From positions 186,001-250,000 of the forward strand of contig NZ_JAHWXP010000003.1 in assembly GCF_019857185.1 (NCBI RefSeq): a DNA stretch of 64,000 nt, given 5' to 3'. This DNA comes from Alteriqipengyuania abyssalis (GTDB taxonomy: Bacteria > Pseudomonadota > Alphaproteobacteria > Sphingomonadales > Sphingomonadaceae). The stretch's first letter is position 1, and every line of letters starts with the position of its first letter. Of the stretch, positions 15,690 to 24,667 are shown piece by piece. A model generated the notes under the pieces. That model did not search any database and had not been told where the DNA came from. It was given only the letters and a program-made list of their open reading frames with translations. Position numbers and translations under genes: made by a program.

Positions 15690-17270
15690 TCAGATCTGCG
15701 GAAGCGTGTCGCAGCTGCCGGTGTTGTTCAGACCCAGCGTCACCGTCGCCGAGTTACAGGTCCAGCCTTCGGCCCAGTTCGCCGCTTCGCTCGGCACGGC
15801 GCCGATGTAGGTGCGGCCGGTCGGGAAGAAGCTCGACACGGCGTTCGCATCGAAGATCGGGTTGTAGGTGTTTTCCGCGCTGCCGTTGATGAACGGAGCA
15901 CCGGTGGTGATCCCGGTCAGGCGGGCAAGCGTGTTGGTGAACGCCTTGGTGTTGGCCGCGCCCGCATCGAAGCGCGCTTCGACCTGCGCCGCGGTCGAGC
16001 CGCTGCCGCCACGGAAGTTGGTCGCGCACTGCAGCGCCACCGAGTTGAACACGACCGGGCCGGATTCGTCGTTGGCACCCGCGGCGCGATCCACCGAAAC
16101 GCCCTGCACGTTGATGCAGCCGTTATTGGTGCCCAGGCGATCCCAGACGAGCGAGTTGAACAGCGAGAAGTCCGAGCTGCCGCGGATGCGGATGCCGCGG
16201 TCGCCGATGCTGCTCTGGGCGATCATGGTGGCGTTGTTCACGCGCACGTTGGTGCGCGGCGAAGCTTCTTCGTTACCGTCCGAATCCTGTTCGATGACGG
16301 TGTCCGAGGCGGCCGGACGCTGCACGATCAGAACCTGGTCGAACAGGCCCTTGAGGCCGGTATCGGTGTCGAGCGAGTCGTCTTCCGCACCGATGATGGC
16401 GAGCTGCGATGCGCGCACGGCGCCGCCGAAGAATTCAGCGCCGTCGTCCGAGCTGTTGTAGCTCTGGATGTGGTTGATGACCGTGCCCGAGCCGACGCCG
16501 CCGGTGGTCAGCGACTGGAGTTCGTCACCATTCGACAGCGCGAAGCCGGAGAACCGGATCTGGATGTAGCTGAGCGTGCCCGAGCTGTCGTTGCTCTGCG
16601 CACCGCCGTACAGGATCTGGTTGGTCGCGCCTTCGACGCGGCGTTCGCAGGTACCCGCCGCTTCCGAACCGACGAAGCAGTCGACCACCGGCGCGCGGCC
16701 CGACAGGATGATCCCGCCCCACTGGCCCGAGGTGTCGGTGCTGGTGCTGCCTTCAACGTTCTGGCGGCTGGTGAAGATGATCGGCTTGGCTGCCGTGCCG
16801 ACCGCGTTCAGCTTGTTGCCGCGATTGACGTTGAGGAAGTCGTTACCCGACGCGAAGATGATCACGCCCGGTTCGATGTCGAGCGTCACGGCGGTGTTGG
16901 TCGAGCCGAAGCCCTGGTCGACGCCGACGTCGGTCTGGCCGTTGAGTTCGTAGAGCGTGCCGGCGACGCGCGGCAGGGTCGACGATGCCGTGAAGCTCTC
17001 GGGCAGGCGGCAACGGCGATAGGTGCCGGTCGGGCCGGAGATCGTGCCGAGGTCGAGCAGCTGAGTCGGGTTGGCGATCTGCGGACAGCTGGCCGCCGGG
17101 GTCGCCAGCGTGCTGGTCGGCGTGGGAGCCGGTGCCGGGGCCGGCGTGGGGGCCGGGTTGTTGATCGTCACATTGCCGCCCGTGCCGGGCGAGACGATTT
17201 CATCGGCACCACAGCCGGCAAGAGCCAGCGCGCTACAACCGATTACGAGCGAGCGATGGAGATTTTTCAC
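15690..17270 (-). CDS. Surface lipoprotein, right-handed beta-helix-like, partner of TonB receptor
   Basis: This is a 526-aa lipoprotein. The start at GTG 17270 is preferred over TTG 17288 because GAGGGG lies at the right distance and the signal peptide then begins MKNLHRS. The lipobox is LAGC. A Pro/Ala/Thr linker (about 40-57) is followed by a Gly/Asn/Ser-rich domain of short repeating strands, such as VIIFASGNDFLNVNRGNKLN, QWGGIILSGRAPV and VINHIQSYNSSDDGAEFFGG, typical of parallel beta-helix proteins. Several cysteine pairs suggest disulfides. It precedes the TonB receptor in one operon, so capture of a ligand for that receptor is likely. The ligand is unknown. Confidence 0.85.
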   Translation of the reverse strand: MKNLHRSLVIGCSALALAGCGADEIVSPGTGGNVTINNPAPTPAPAPAPTPTSTLATPAASCPQIANPTQLLDLGTISGPTGTYRRCRLPESFTASSTLPRVAGTLYELNGQTDVGVDQGFGSTNTAVTLDIEPGVIIFASGNDFLNVNRGNKLNAVGTAAKPIIFTSRQNVEGSTSTDTSGQWGGIILSGRAPVVDCFVGSEAAGTCERRVEGATNQILYGGAQSNDSSGTLSYIQIRFSGFALSNGDELQSLTTGGVGSGTVINHIQSYNSSDDGAEFFGGAVRASQLAIIGAEDDSLDTDTGLKGLFDQVLIVQRPAASDTVIEQDSDGNEEASPRTNVRVNNATMIAQSSIGDRGIRIRGSSDFSLFNSLVWDRLGTNNGCINVQGVSVDRAAGANDESGPVVFNSVALQCATNFRGGSGSTAAQVEARFDAGAANTKAFTNTLARLTGITTGAPFINGSAENTYNPIFDANAVSSFFPTGRTYIGAVPSEAANWAEGWTCNSATVTLGLNNTGSCDTLPQI

Positions 17271-17586
17271 AGCGAGCGGTCCCCTCAAAAAACCGAAGAT
17301 TCGAAAATGCGGACGCGAATAGTGATCGCGAGAGGGGCGCTAGAGACGCGACGTGACACTTTCGGGGAGCATTTGTGACCGTTCGGTTTCAAGAGCGTAT
17401 ACGCGTCACCCTGGGCCATTTCTGTCACAGTTTCGATCGGCTGAGCGCACCCGAGCGCCCTGATCTGCCCGGCAGCGGTCGGCCGATGCAGTACCCGACT
17501 GCCGAATCGCTCCGCTGCCCTCAAGCAGCGATCGCGCACCAACTTGATACTGGCCAAGCGCGGTCAGGCTCGTATAGGCGCGAGCC
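17271..17586. promoter_or_regulatory. Divergent intergenic region, beta-helix lipoprotein / serS
   Basis: These 316 bases hold no gene and should contain promoters for both directions. Several GTGACA/TGTCAC-type hexamers occur (near 17352, 17373 and 17425), including an everted pair around the middle. None forms a clear box with conserved spacing. I see no riboswitch-like fold. Confidence 0.45.
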
Positions 17587-18870
17587 ATGCACGACATCGC
17601 CACCATCCGCTGCGAACCCGAAGCTTTCGACGCCGCGCTCGCCCGTCGCGGGGCAGAGCCGGTCACCGCGCGCCTGCTCGACCTCGACACCCGCCGCCGC
17701 GCCGTCCTGACCGAATTGCAGGACGCGCAGAACCGCCGCAACGCCGCCTCCAAGGCGATCGGCCAGGCGATGGGCAGCGGCAATACCGAGGAAGCCGACC
17801 GGCTGAAGGCCGAGGTGACCGAGCTCAAGGCGACCACCCTGCCCCGGCTGGAGGAAGACGCGCGCGTGCTCGGCGCCGAGATGGACGACATGCTCGCTGC
17901 GATCCCCAACCTCCCCGCCGACGACGTGCCCGAGGGCGCGGGCGAGGAAGAGAATGTCGAGCTGTCGATCTGGGGCGAAAAGCGCGAATTCGACTTCGAG
18001 CCGCGCGAACATGCCGATATCGGCCCGATGCTGGGCCTCGATTTCGAAATCGGGGCCAATATCGCCGGCGCACGCTTCACCTTCCTGCGCGGCGGCATCG
18101 CCCGGCTGCACCGCGCGCTCGGCCAGTTCATGCTCGACCGGCAGACGACCGAGAACGGCTATCTGGAATGCAACCCGCCGCTGCTGGTGCGCGACGAAGC
18201 GGTGTTCGGCACGGGGCAATTGCCCAAGTTCGCCGACGACCTGTTCCACACCACCGACGGCCGCTGGCTGATCCCCACCGCCGAGGTCAGCCTGACCAAT
18301 GCGGTGCGCGGGCATATCATCGAGGAAGCGCATCTGCCGCTGCGGATGACCGCGCTGACCCCATGCTTCCGTTCCGAAGCGGGCGCGGCGGGCAAGGATA
18401 CGCGCGGCTTCATCCGCCAGCACCAGTTCGAAAAGGTCGAGCTGGTCAGCATCGTGCGCCCCGAGGACAGCGAGGCCGAGCATGAGCGGATGACGCAGTG
18501 TGCCGAAGGCGTGCTGCAGGCGCTCGGCCTGCCCTATCGCAAGATGCTGCTGTGCACCGGCGACATGGGCTTCGGCGCGCGCAAGACCTACGATCTGGAA
18601 GTCTGGCTGCCCGGCCAGGGTGCCTATCGCGAGATTTCCAGCTGCTCCAACGTGGGCGATTTCCAGGCCCGCCGGATGAGCGCGCGCTACCGCCCGGAAA
18701 GCGGCGACAAGAAGACCGAGTTCGTCCACACGCTCAACGGATCGGGCCTCGCCGTGGGCCGCACGCTGGTGGCGGTGCTGGAGAACTACCAGAACGAAGA
18801 CGGCAGCGTCGACGTGCCCGAAGCGCTGCATCCCTACATGGGCGGTCTGACGCGGATCAGCCCGGAGTAA
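17587..18870 (+). CDS. serS: Seryl-tRNA synthetase
   Basis: SerS charges tRNA-Ser with serine. The 427-aa length is normal for the enzyme. An N-terminal long coiled-coil arm (about 25-105, with [15 protein letters not shown]) binds the tRNA. The class II catalytic core has motif 2 in [20 protein letters not shown] and motif 3 in [19 protein letters not shown]. The serine-binding [15 protein letters not shown] segment is present. The start ATGCACGAC matches the usual N-terminus position. It is followed after 117 bases by surE. Confidence 0.98.
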   Translation: MHDIATIRCEPEAFDAALARRGAEPVTARLLDLDTRRRAVLTELQDAQNRRNAASKAIGQAMGSGNTEEADRLKAEVTELKATTLPRLEEDARVLGAEMDDMLAAIPNLPADDVPEGAGEEENVELSIWGEKREFDFEPREHADIGPMLGLDFEIGANIAGARFTFLRGGIARLHRALGQFMLDRQTTENGYLECNPPLLVRDEAVFGTGQLPKFADDLFHTTDGRWLIPTAEVSLTNAVRGHIIEEAHLPLRMTALTPCFRSEAGAAGKDTRGFIRQHQFEKVELVSIVRPEDSEAEHERMTQCAEGVLQALGLPYRKMLLCTGDMGFGARKTYDLEVWLPGQGAYREISSCSNVGDFQARRMSARYRPESGDKKTEFVHTLNGSGLAVGRTLVAVLENYQNEDGSVDVPEALHPYMGGLTRISPE

Positions 18871-18880
18871 CTAAACTTCT

Positions 18881-18978
18881 CCTCCCCCTTTAAAGGGGGA
18901 GGTCGGGTGGGGGTGGTGCACCCGCCGCTGCCCGTTCCACCCCCACCCCCAGCCCCTCCCCCATGGGAGGGGAGAAAG
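18881..18978. repeat. Palindromic GC-rich intergenic element between serS and surE
   Basis: The spacer holds a perfect 22-base palindrome (18881-18902, CCTCCCCCTTT with AAAGGGGGAGG), then GGTGGGGGTGG and CCACCCCCACC tracts that can pair, then CCCCTCCC/GGGAGGGG around CATG at the end. This is the look of a dispersed intergenic repeat of the kind common in sphingomonads; copy number cannot be seen from one window. It may also terminate serS. Confidence 0.6.
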
Positions 18979-18987
18979 TGGACGAGA

Positions 18988-19749
18988 ATGAAAATCCTCC
19001 TCACCAACGACGATGGCATCCACGCCCCCGGCCTCGAAGTGCTGGAGGAGATCGCCCGCGCCTTCTCCGACGACATCTGGATCTGCGCCCCGGATGAAGA
19101 GCAGTCGGGGATGGGCCACGCGCTCACGCTGACCCGCCCCGTCCGCCTGCGAAAGCACGGCGAACGGCGCTTCTCCGTCACCGGCACGCCGACCGACGCG
19201 GTCACCATGGGTCTGCGGCAGGTGATGGACGGCCCGCCCGATGTGATCCTCTCCGGCGTCAATCGCGGGGCGAACCTGGCCGACGACATCACCTATTCGG
19301 GGACCGTGTCCGCCGCGATCGAGGGTGCGCTGGCAGGCATCCGTTCGATCGCGCTGAGTCAGGTGACCAACAAGGAAGGCGCGGCGACCGACGACACGTT
19401 CGAAGCCGCGCGCGCCTGGGGCGAGAAGGTGATGGGTCCGCTGCTCGACACGCCGCTGCCCAAGCGCACGCTGGTCAACGTCAATTTCCCCGCCCTGCCC
19501 GCCGATCGAATCCGGGGCATCCGCGCGGTGCGTCAGGGCTTCCACGACTATTCGCGCGGCACCGTGGTCGAAGGGCGCGACCCGCGCGGGTTCAAATATT
19601 ACTGGTTCGGCCTGCAGGCGATCGAGCACACGCTGGACCACGGCACCGATCTGGAAGCGATCAACGAAGGCTTCGTCTCGGTCACCCCGCTGCAACTCGA
19701 TCTGACGCACCACGCCTCGCTCGGCGAGCTGGGCGAGCGTTACGGCTGA
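18988..19749 (+). CDS. surE: 5'/3'-nucleotidase SurE
   Basis: SurE is a metal-dependent survival-protein nucleotidase that removes phosphate from nucleoside monophosphates. It is 253 aa from ATG 18988, which puts the diagnostic NDDG at residues 7-10 (MKILLTNDDGIHAPG). Other family blocks are APDEEQSG, GTPTDAV, SGVNRGANLADDITYSGTVSAA and VNFP. Any longer start would read through the upstream repeat. It follows serS, a common alphaproteobacterial order. Confidence 0.97.
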   Translation: MKILLTNDDGIHAPGLEVLEEIARAFSDDIWICAPDEEQSGMGHALTLTRPVRLRKHGERRFSVTGTPTDAVTMGLRQVMDGPPDVILSGVNRGANLADDITYSGTVSAAIEGALAGIRSIALSQVTNKEGAATDDTFEAARAWGEKVMGPLLDTPLPKRTLVNVNFPALPADRIRGIRAVRQGFHDYSRGTVVEGRDPRGFKYYWFGLQAIEHTLDHGTDLEAINEGFVSVTPLQLDLTHHASLGELGERYG

Positions 19750-19814
19750 CAGGATCGGTTGCCGCGCGTGCCCGACGTGTCTAGTCCGGCAGTGCGGATG
19801 GGAGAGGACCGACC

Positions 19815-20948
19815 TTGAGCAGGAAGCCAGAAAAACGGGGCCGACAGCAAGTCGAAAAGGTCGGCACCGGCCCGGGCAGCCGCGACGTGCGCGGGCCGCG
19901 TTTCCAGCCGCTGCGACGCGCGGTGAAGGTGCCCGTATGGGGCGACCTGTCAATCCGGCTGGGGCTGGCGCTTGGTCTCATTTTCCTGGTGGTGATGATC
20001 CACTGGTGGGATCGCGAGGGGCTGGTCGACAACCTCGATGGCGAGGTCAGCTTCCTCGACGTCGTCTATTTCACGATGATCTCGATCACTACGACCGGCT
20101 TCGGCGACATCGCGCCGATCACCGATCGCGCGCGGCTGGTGGAGGCGGTGATCGTGACCCCGGTCCGCTTCGCCGTGCTCTTCATTTTCGTGGGCACCGC
20201 CTACAACTTCCTCATTCAGCGCAGCTGGGAGAAATTCCGCATGAACCGCATCCAGGAACAACTCGCGGACCACATCGTGGTGCTGGGCTACGGCGTCTCC
20301 GGGTCGGAATCGGTCGCCGAGCTGATCGATCGCGGGGTCGAGCCCCACTGTATCGTCGTGATCGACCCGAGCGAGGAACGCCTCGCCGATGCCGAAGCGC
20401 TGGGCTGCAACATCATGGCCGCCGACGCGACCCGGGACGAAACGCTCAAGGCGGTCAAGATCGACCGCGCGCAGAGCGTGCTCGTCTCTGCCGGGCGCGA
20501 CGACACCTCGATCCTGATCGTGCTGACCGTGCGCGCGCTAGCGCCTGCTGTGCCGATCAGCGTGGTTGTGCGCGCGTCGGACAACGAGAGCCTCGCGCGA
20601 CAGGCCGGGGCCAACAACGTCATCAACCCGGTCCACTTCACCGGGCTGCTGCTGGCAGGCAGCGTCAAGGGCGCGCATATCGCGGATTATCTCGCCGATC
20701 TGGCCTCCGTCGCAGGGCGGGTCCAGCTGGTCGAACGACCGGTCACCGCAGAGGAATGCGGCTGCGCGATATCCGCGCTGAAAACCGGCGGCCGGGGCCT
20801 CAGGATCTATCGCAATGGCGAGGCGCTGGGCTTCTGGGAAGACGAGTGCCAGAACCTGCAGGCGGGCGACATCGTGGTCGAGATCGTGCCGACTATCGAG
20901 GGTGAGAAACGCGGCGACGGGCACAACGGCGAAGCCCGCCCGCAATAG
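19815..20948 (+). CDS. Potassium channel protein with RCK (TrkA-N) domain
   Basis: This is a two-helix ion channel with a cytoplasmic NAD-binding regulatory domain, 377 aa from TTG 19815 (GGAGAGGA upstream). The N-terminus is basic. TM1 is at about 47-63. The pore loop carries TTTGFGD at about 92-98, where most K+ channels have TVGYGD. TM2 is at about 112-133. The RCK domain begins at VVLGYGVSG (about 156-163), and a TrkA-C-like tail ends the protein. The GFG filter is found in some K+ channels and is compatible with K+ selectivity. A role in potassium or osmotic homeostasis is inferred. Confidence 0.9.
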   Translation: MSRKPEKRGRQQVEKVGTGPGSRDVRGPRFQPLRRAVKVPVWGDLSIRLGLALGLIFLVVMIHWWDREGLVDNLDGEVSFLDVVYFTMISITTTGFGDIAPITDRARLVEAVIVTPVRFAVLFIFVGTAYNFLIQRSWEKFRMNRIQEQLADHIVVLGYGVSGSESVAELIDRGVEPHCIVVIDPSEERLADAEALGCNIMAADATRDETLKAVKIDRAQSVLVSAGRDDTSILIVLTVRALAPAVPISVVVRASDNESLARQAGANNVINPVHFTGLLLAGSVKGAHIADYLADLASVAGRVQLVERPVTAEECGCAISALKTGGRGLRIYRNGEALGFWEDECQNLQAGDIVVEIVPTIEGEKRGDGHNGEARPQ

Positions 20949-20963
20949 CGTGACGCAGCGTGG

Positions 20964-21368
20964 TCAGCGCAGCACCACGAACACCGCGCCCATCGCCGCC
21001 ATCGCGGTGACGAAGAATCCCGCGTCGATCGCGAACACCCGCCACGGGGCATTTAGGTAGAGGTAACGAATACCCACCGCGGGCACCATCAGCATCAGGC
21101 CGTACCCGACCGAGATCATCATCATCGCGCGCACCGACGGGCTCGACATTGCGAACTGGTGCGCCAGCGTCAGCGAAATCAACAACGCAAAGGCGAAGGT
21201 CAGCCCGAACACCAGCCACAGCGGCCGGTCACCGCTGAAACCCTCGTCCTCGCCGCGCCCGATCGCGCGCTTCCAGATCTTCCCGAACAGCACGCCGTAC
21301 CAGACCATTCCTACGAAGAAGAACGCGGCTGCGCCAAGGACGATAGTCAGCAGGTCCATCTGGCCCAT
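20964..21368 (-). CDS. DUF1761 family membrane protein
   Basis: This is a 134-aa integral membrane protein with four predicted helices. The start is ATG 21368, with GGAGG 7 bases upstream. The first helix carries the [17 protein letters not shown] pattern typical of DUF1761, and the last two helices flank [15 protein letters not shown]. Function is unknown for the family. It is convergent with the channel gene and divergent from rimO across 72 bases. Confidence 0.85.
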   Translation of the reverse strand: MGQMDLLTIVLGAAAFFFVGMVWYGVLFGKIWKRAIGRGEDEGFSGDRPLWLVFGLTFAFALLISLTLAHQFAMSSPSVRAMMMISVGYGLMLMVPAVGIRYLYLNAPWRVFAIDAGFFVTAMAAMGAVFVVLR

Positions 21369-21440
21369 TTGCAGCCTCCATTGGTGTTCGACGCGCCACC
21401 TAGCGCAAAGCGTCACTTGGGTGTAGAGGCGCGCGCAATC

Positions 21441-22844
21441 ATGGCAACAACCACCACCTCGATCCCCGACCCCAAGAAGGTCGGCATGGTCAGCCTCGGC
21501 TGCCCCAAGGCGCTCGTGGATAGCGAGCGTATTCTCACCCGTCTGCGGGCCGATGGCTACGCGATGAGCGCCGATTATGCGGGCGCGGACATCGTGCTGG
21601 TCAACACCTGCGGCTTCCTCGATTCCGCCAAGGAAGAGAGCCTGCAGGCGATCGGCGAGGCGATTGCCGAGAATGGCCGCGTGATCGTGACCGGCTGCAT
21701 GGGCGAGGAAGCCGAGGCAATCCGCGCCGCGCATCCGCAGGTCTTGGCGGTGACGGGCGCGCATCAGTATGAACAGGTGGTCGAGGCCGTGCACGAACAC
21801 GCGCCGCCGAGCCAGGGGCCCTATGTCGACCTGATCCCCCAGCCCGATCTGGCGGATATCAAGCTGACCCCGCGCCACTACAGCTACCTCAAGATTTCCG
21901 AGGGCTGCAATCACTCCTGCGCCTTCTGCATCATCCCCGACCTGCGCGGAAAACTCGCCAGCCGGCGGATCGATGCGGTGCTGCGCGAGGCGGAAAAGCT
22001 GGTCGCGGCGGGCACCAAGGAACTGCTGGTCATCAGCCAGGACACCTCGGCCTATGGCGTCGATACCCGGCACGAGGCGCGCGAGTGGAAGGGGCACGAA
22101 GACTCCGAAAAAAGACTCGTCCGCGCGCACATGACCGATCTGGCGCGCGAACTCGGCCAGTTGCGGACCGATCAGGGCGCCCCGCCGTGGGTGCGGCTGC
22201 ACTATGTGTACCCCTACCCCCACGTCGATCAGGTCATCCCGCTGATGGCCGAAGGGCTGCTGACGCCCTATCTCGACATCCCGTTCCAGCATGCCGCGCC
22301 GTCTGTCCTCAAGCGCATGAAGCGCCCCGCGAACGAGGCGAAGGTGCTCGAACGCCTGAAGGGCTGGCGCGAAATCTGCCCCGACATCGCCGTGCGCTCC
22401 AGCTTCGTGGTCGGCTTCCCCGGCGAGACGGAAGAAGACTTCGAGTACCTGCTCGAATGGCTGGAAGAGGCACAGCTGGATCGCGTTGGCGCGTTCCGGT
22501 TTGAGCCGGTGGAAGGCGCGGCGGCCAATGCCCTGCCCGATCCGGTGCCCGAAGCGGTCAAGGAAGAACGCTACGCCCGGATCATGGAAGCGACCGCGCG
22601 GATCAGCGCGGCCAAGCTGCAGGCCAAGATCGGCCGCACGCTGCCCGTGATCATCGACGAGGTCGGCGAGCCTGACGAAGACGGCGATATCGGCGCAACC
22701 GGCCGCTCTCAGGCCGACGCGCCCGAGATCGACGGTAACGTGTTCCTGCGCAATGTCTCCGCCAGCCTCGCCCCCGGCGATATCGTGGAAGTGCAGGTCG
22801 AGGACGCGGACGAGCACGATCTGTTCGGCGTCCCGAACGAATAA
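21441..22844 (+). CDS. rimO: Ribosomal protein uS12 methylthiotransferase RimO
   Basis: RimO is a radical SAM enzyme that methylthiolates an aspartate of ribosomal protein S12. It is 467 aa from ATG 21441. The N-terminal MTTase domain carries cysteines in [12 protein letters not shown] (C21), NTCGF and TGCMGEEAE for one iron-sulfur cluster. The radical SAM core has CNHSCAFC. The C-terminal TRAM domain ends near [14 protein letters not shown]. The KALVDSE wording distinguishes it from MiaB. No unusual features. Confidence 0.97.
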   Translation: MATTTTSIPDPKKVGMVSLGCPKALVDSERILTRLRADGYAMSADYAGADIVLVNTCGFLDSAKEESLQAIGEAIAENGRVIVTGCMGEEAEAIRAAHPQVLAVTGAHQYEQVVEAVHEHAPPSQGPYVDLIPQPDLADIKLTPRHYSYLKISEGCNHSCAFCIIPDLRGKLASRRIDAVLREAEKLVAAGTKELLVISQDTSAYGVDTRHEAREWKGHEDSEKRLVRAHMTDLARELGQLRTDQGAPPWVRLHYVYPYPHVDQVIPLMAEGLLTPYLDIPFQHAAPSVLKRMKRPANEAKVLERLKGWREICPDIAVRSSFVVGFPGETEEDFEYLLEWLEEAQLDRVGAFRFEPVEGAAANALPDPVPEAVKEERYARIMEATARISAAKLQAKIGRTLPVIIDEVGEPDEDGDIGATGRSQADAPEIDGNVFLRNVSASLAPGDIVEVQVEDADEHDLFGVPNE

Positions 22845-22890
22845 GGACGATCCCGTCCGGCACTTTACGCGGGCGGGGCGTTGATCGGGT

Positions 22891-23688
22891 ATGGCCATTT
22901 CCATCCGATCGAGCTTCGCCTTCACCACGCAGGCCCCCACCGACGCGCTGATGCAGTTCGCGGTCGCCGATATTCCGGAGCAGCATCTGCTGAGCTGCCG
23001 GACCGATCTGACCGACGCGGACAGCTGCACCCGGATCCCGGCACAGGAGGATATCGGCGAGCGGGTGTGGGCCCGCGCCGATGGCCGGTTCGAGGTTCGC
23101 CACGAAGCTGAGGTGGAGATCCGCCGCCAGATCGCCGCGCTCGACCAGCTCGAACAGCTGCGCCCGAGCGAGATGCCCGCCGCCCCGGTCAAATACCTGT
23201 TCGATTCCCGCTATTGCCCCGCCGACAAGTTCCAGAGCTTTGTCGAAGACCAGTTCGGGAGGACTTCGGGCGGAGCGCGGGTCGAGGCGATCCGCAGCTG
23301 GGTGGCGGACAAATTCACCTATACTCCGGGCAGTTCGGATGCGTCGACCACCGCGCTCGACAGCTTCGTCGAACGGCGCGGAATCTGCCGCGACTATGCG
23401 CACATGGTCGTCACGCTGGCCCGTGCGAGCGTGATCCCCGCGCGGTTCGTCGCCTGTTACGCGCCCGACGTGACGCCGCCCGATTTCCACGCGGTGGCCG
23501 AGGTGTTCCTGAAAGACCCGGGCAGCGATGCAGGCGGGACCTGGCAGCTGGTCGATGCGACGGGCATGGGGACGGCGGAAGACATCGTGAAGATCGGCGT
23601 CGGCCGCGATGCCGCCGATGTCAGCTTCCTGACCACCTTCGGGATGGTCGAACTGTGCGAAAAGACAGTCGAGGTAAGCCGCAGCTAG
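22891..23688 (+). CDS. Transglutaminase-like cysteine protease family protein
   Basis: This is a 265-aa cytoplasmic-looking protein with no signal peptide. The N-terminal half is a bacterial transglutaminase-associated beta region, and the C-terminal half is the papain-like transglutaminase core. The catalytic triad is visible: C166 in RGICRDYAH, H200 in PDFHAVAEV and D222 in LVDATG. Such proteins act as peptidases or amidases; the substrate is unknown. It lies between rimO and the L,D-transpeptidase, each with its own spacing, so no operon is obvious. Confidence 0.88.
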   Translation: MAISIRSSFAFTTQAPTDALMQFAVADIPEQHLLSCRTDLTDADSCTRIPAQEDIGERVWARADGRFEVRHEAEVEIRRQIAALDQLEQLRPSEMPAAPVKYLFDSRYCPADKFQSFVEDQFGRTSGGARVEAIRSWVADKFTYTPGSSDASTTALDSFVERRGICRDYAHMVVTLARASVIPARFVACYAPDVTPPDFHAVAEVFLKDPGSDAGGTWQLVDATGMGTAEDIVKIGVGRDAADVSFLTTFGMVELCEKTVEVSRS

Positions 23689-23807
23689 CGGGCGGCGGCG
23701 AGATTTTCCGCAGCGCGTTAACTTTTGTCCGCTATAGAGTCCCTCGCCGATACGCGGTGGCGCAACCCGCTGGGATTTGCCGCGCGCGCGATGCAGGAAA
23801 GACCACT

Positions 23808-24656
23808 ATGACCAAGGCACTTCTCTGGATCGGCGGAGCAACGCTCGCAACCGTGCTGCTGTTCGGCGGCGCGGCGATCGGCACGCGCATGATGTATGCC
23901 GATACAGCCGCGAACACCGCGGCTATCGCGCCGAATATCGAGGACGCGATTCCCGTCGATCCCTCCAAGTTCGACGAGGACGGGAACGCGCTTAGTGACA
24001 GCGAGCCGTTCGATCCCGAAAGCGTAACCGATGCGAGCCTGAGCGACGAAGCCGTCGCAGGCGACGGAACGGATGATGACGCCGGGCTCGACGCCGAGGA
24101 CCATGATGGAGAGGTGATCTACGACGCGCGCAGCGGTGCGAGCGGTGCAAGCCGCAGCGTCGCCCGCTCAGCCCCGTCGCGGGCCTCGCGCTCCGAACCT
24201 ATGGTGGTCAAGCGCGTGCTGCCGATCAAGGGCCCGATCAAGTACGGCGAATGGCATTGGGATACCAAGGGCGTGCCCGCAGGCCCGATCGTGATCACGG
24301 TCGATCTGGACGCCCGGGTCATCTCGGTCTTCCGCGGCGGTTACGAGATCGGCGCGGCGGCAGTGCTGGTCGGCACGCAGGAGCACCCCACGCCGCTCGG
24401 CGTCTTCCCGATCCGCTACAAGATGCGCGATAATGTGTCCGAGAAGTACAACAACGCGCCGATGCCCTATTCGATGTTCCTGACCAATGACGGCGTTGCG
24501 CTGCACGGGTCGCAGGTCGAAAACGGCTATGCCAGCCACGGCTGCATCGGCCTGCCCAATGAATTCGCGGCCAAGGTGTTCGCGGTGGCCAAGAAGGGCG
24601 ACAAGGTCGTCATCACCCGGGGCGAGACACTCAAGATGGGCGAGCCGATCCTTTAA
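23808..24656 (+). CDS. L,D-transpeptidase (YkuD family)
   Basis: The product is a periplasmic cell-wall cross-linking or lipoprotein-attaching transpeptidase, 282 aa, with AGGAAAG before ATG 23808. An N-terminal membrane anchor or signal (LLWIGGATLATVLLFGGAAIG) leads into a long acidic linker (about 50-105, DDDAGLDAEDHDGE) and a Ser/Arg/Ala stretch. The YkuD catalytic domain follows. The active site is ALHGSQ...SHGCIGL with nucleophile C246. The opposite charges of the two linker segments are unusual and may fold on each other or bind the wall. Confidence 0.93.
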   Translation: MTKALLWIGGATLATVLLFGGAAIGTRMMYADTAANTAAIAPNIEDAIPVDPSKFDEDGNALSDSEPFDPESVTDASLSDEAVAGDGTDDDAGLDAEDHDGEVIYDARSGASGASRSVARSAPSRASRSEPMVVKRVLPIKGPIKYGEWHWDTKGVPAGPIVITVDLDARVISVFRGGYEIGAAAVLVGTQEHPTPLGVFPIRYKMRDNVSEKYNNAPMPYSMFLTNDGVALHGSQVENGYASHGCIGLPNEFAAKVFAVAKKGDKVVITRGETLKMGEPIL

Positions 24657-24667
24657 TACGCAGCGGC

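Noticed and set aside
15690-17270. Possible calcium-binding or phytase-like protein in the lipoprotein gene
   Set aside because: The Gly/Asn/Asp repeats are those of a general beta-helix, and no catalytic motif is visible.
17271-17586. GTGACA/TGTCAC repeats resembling Pho boxes upstream of the beta-helix lipoprotein
   Set aside because: The hexamers do not keep the 11-base repeat spacing of a Pho box and differ in sequence. The evidence is not enough to call phosphate control.
20964-23192. 742-codon open frame on the minus strand across rimO and the transglutaminase gene
   Set aside because: Only its last 134 codons (DUF1761) look like protein. The rest is the antisense of rimO and neighbouring genes, kept open by high GC.
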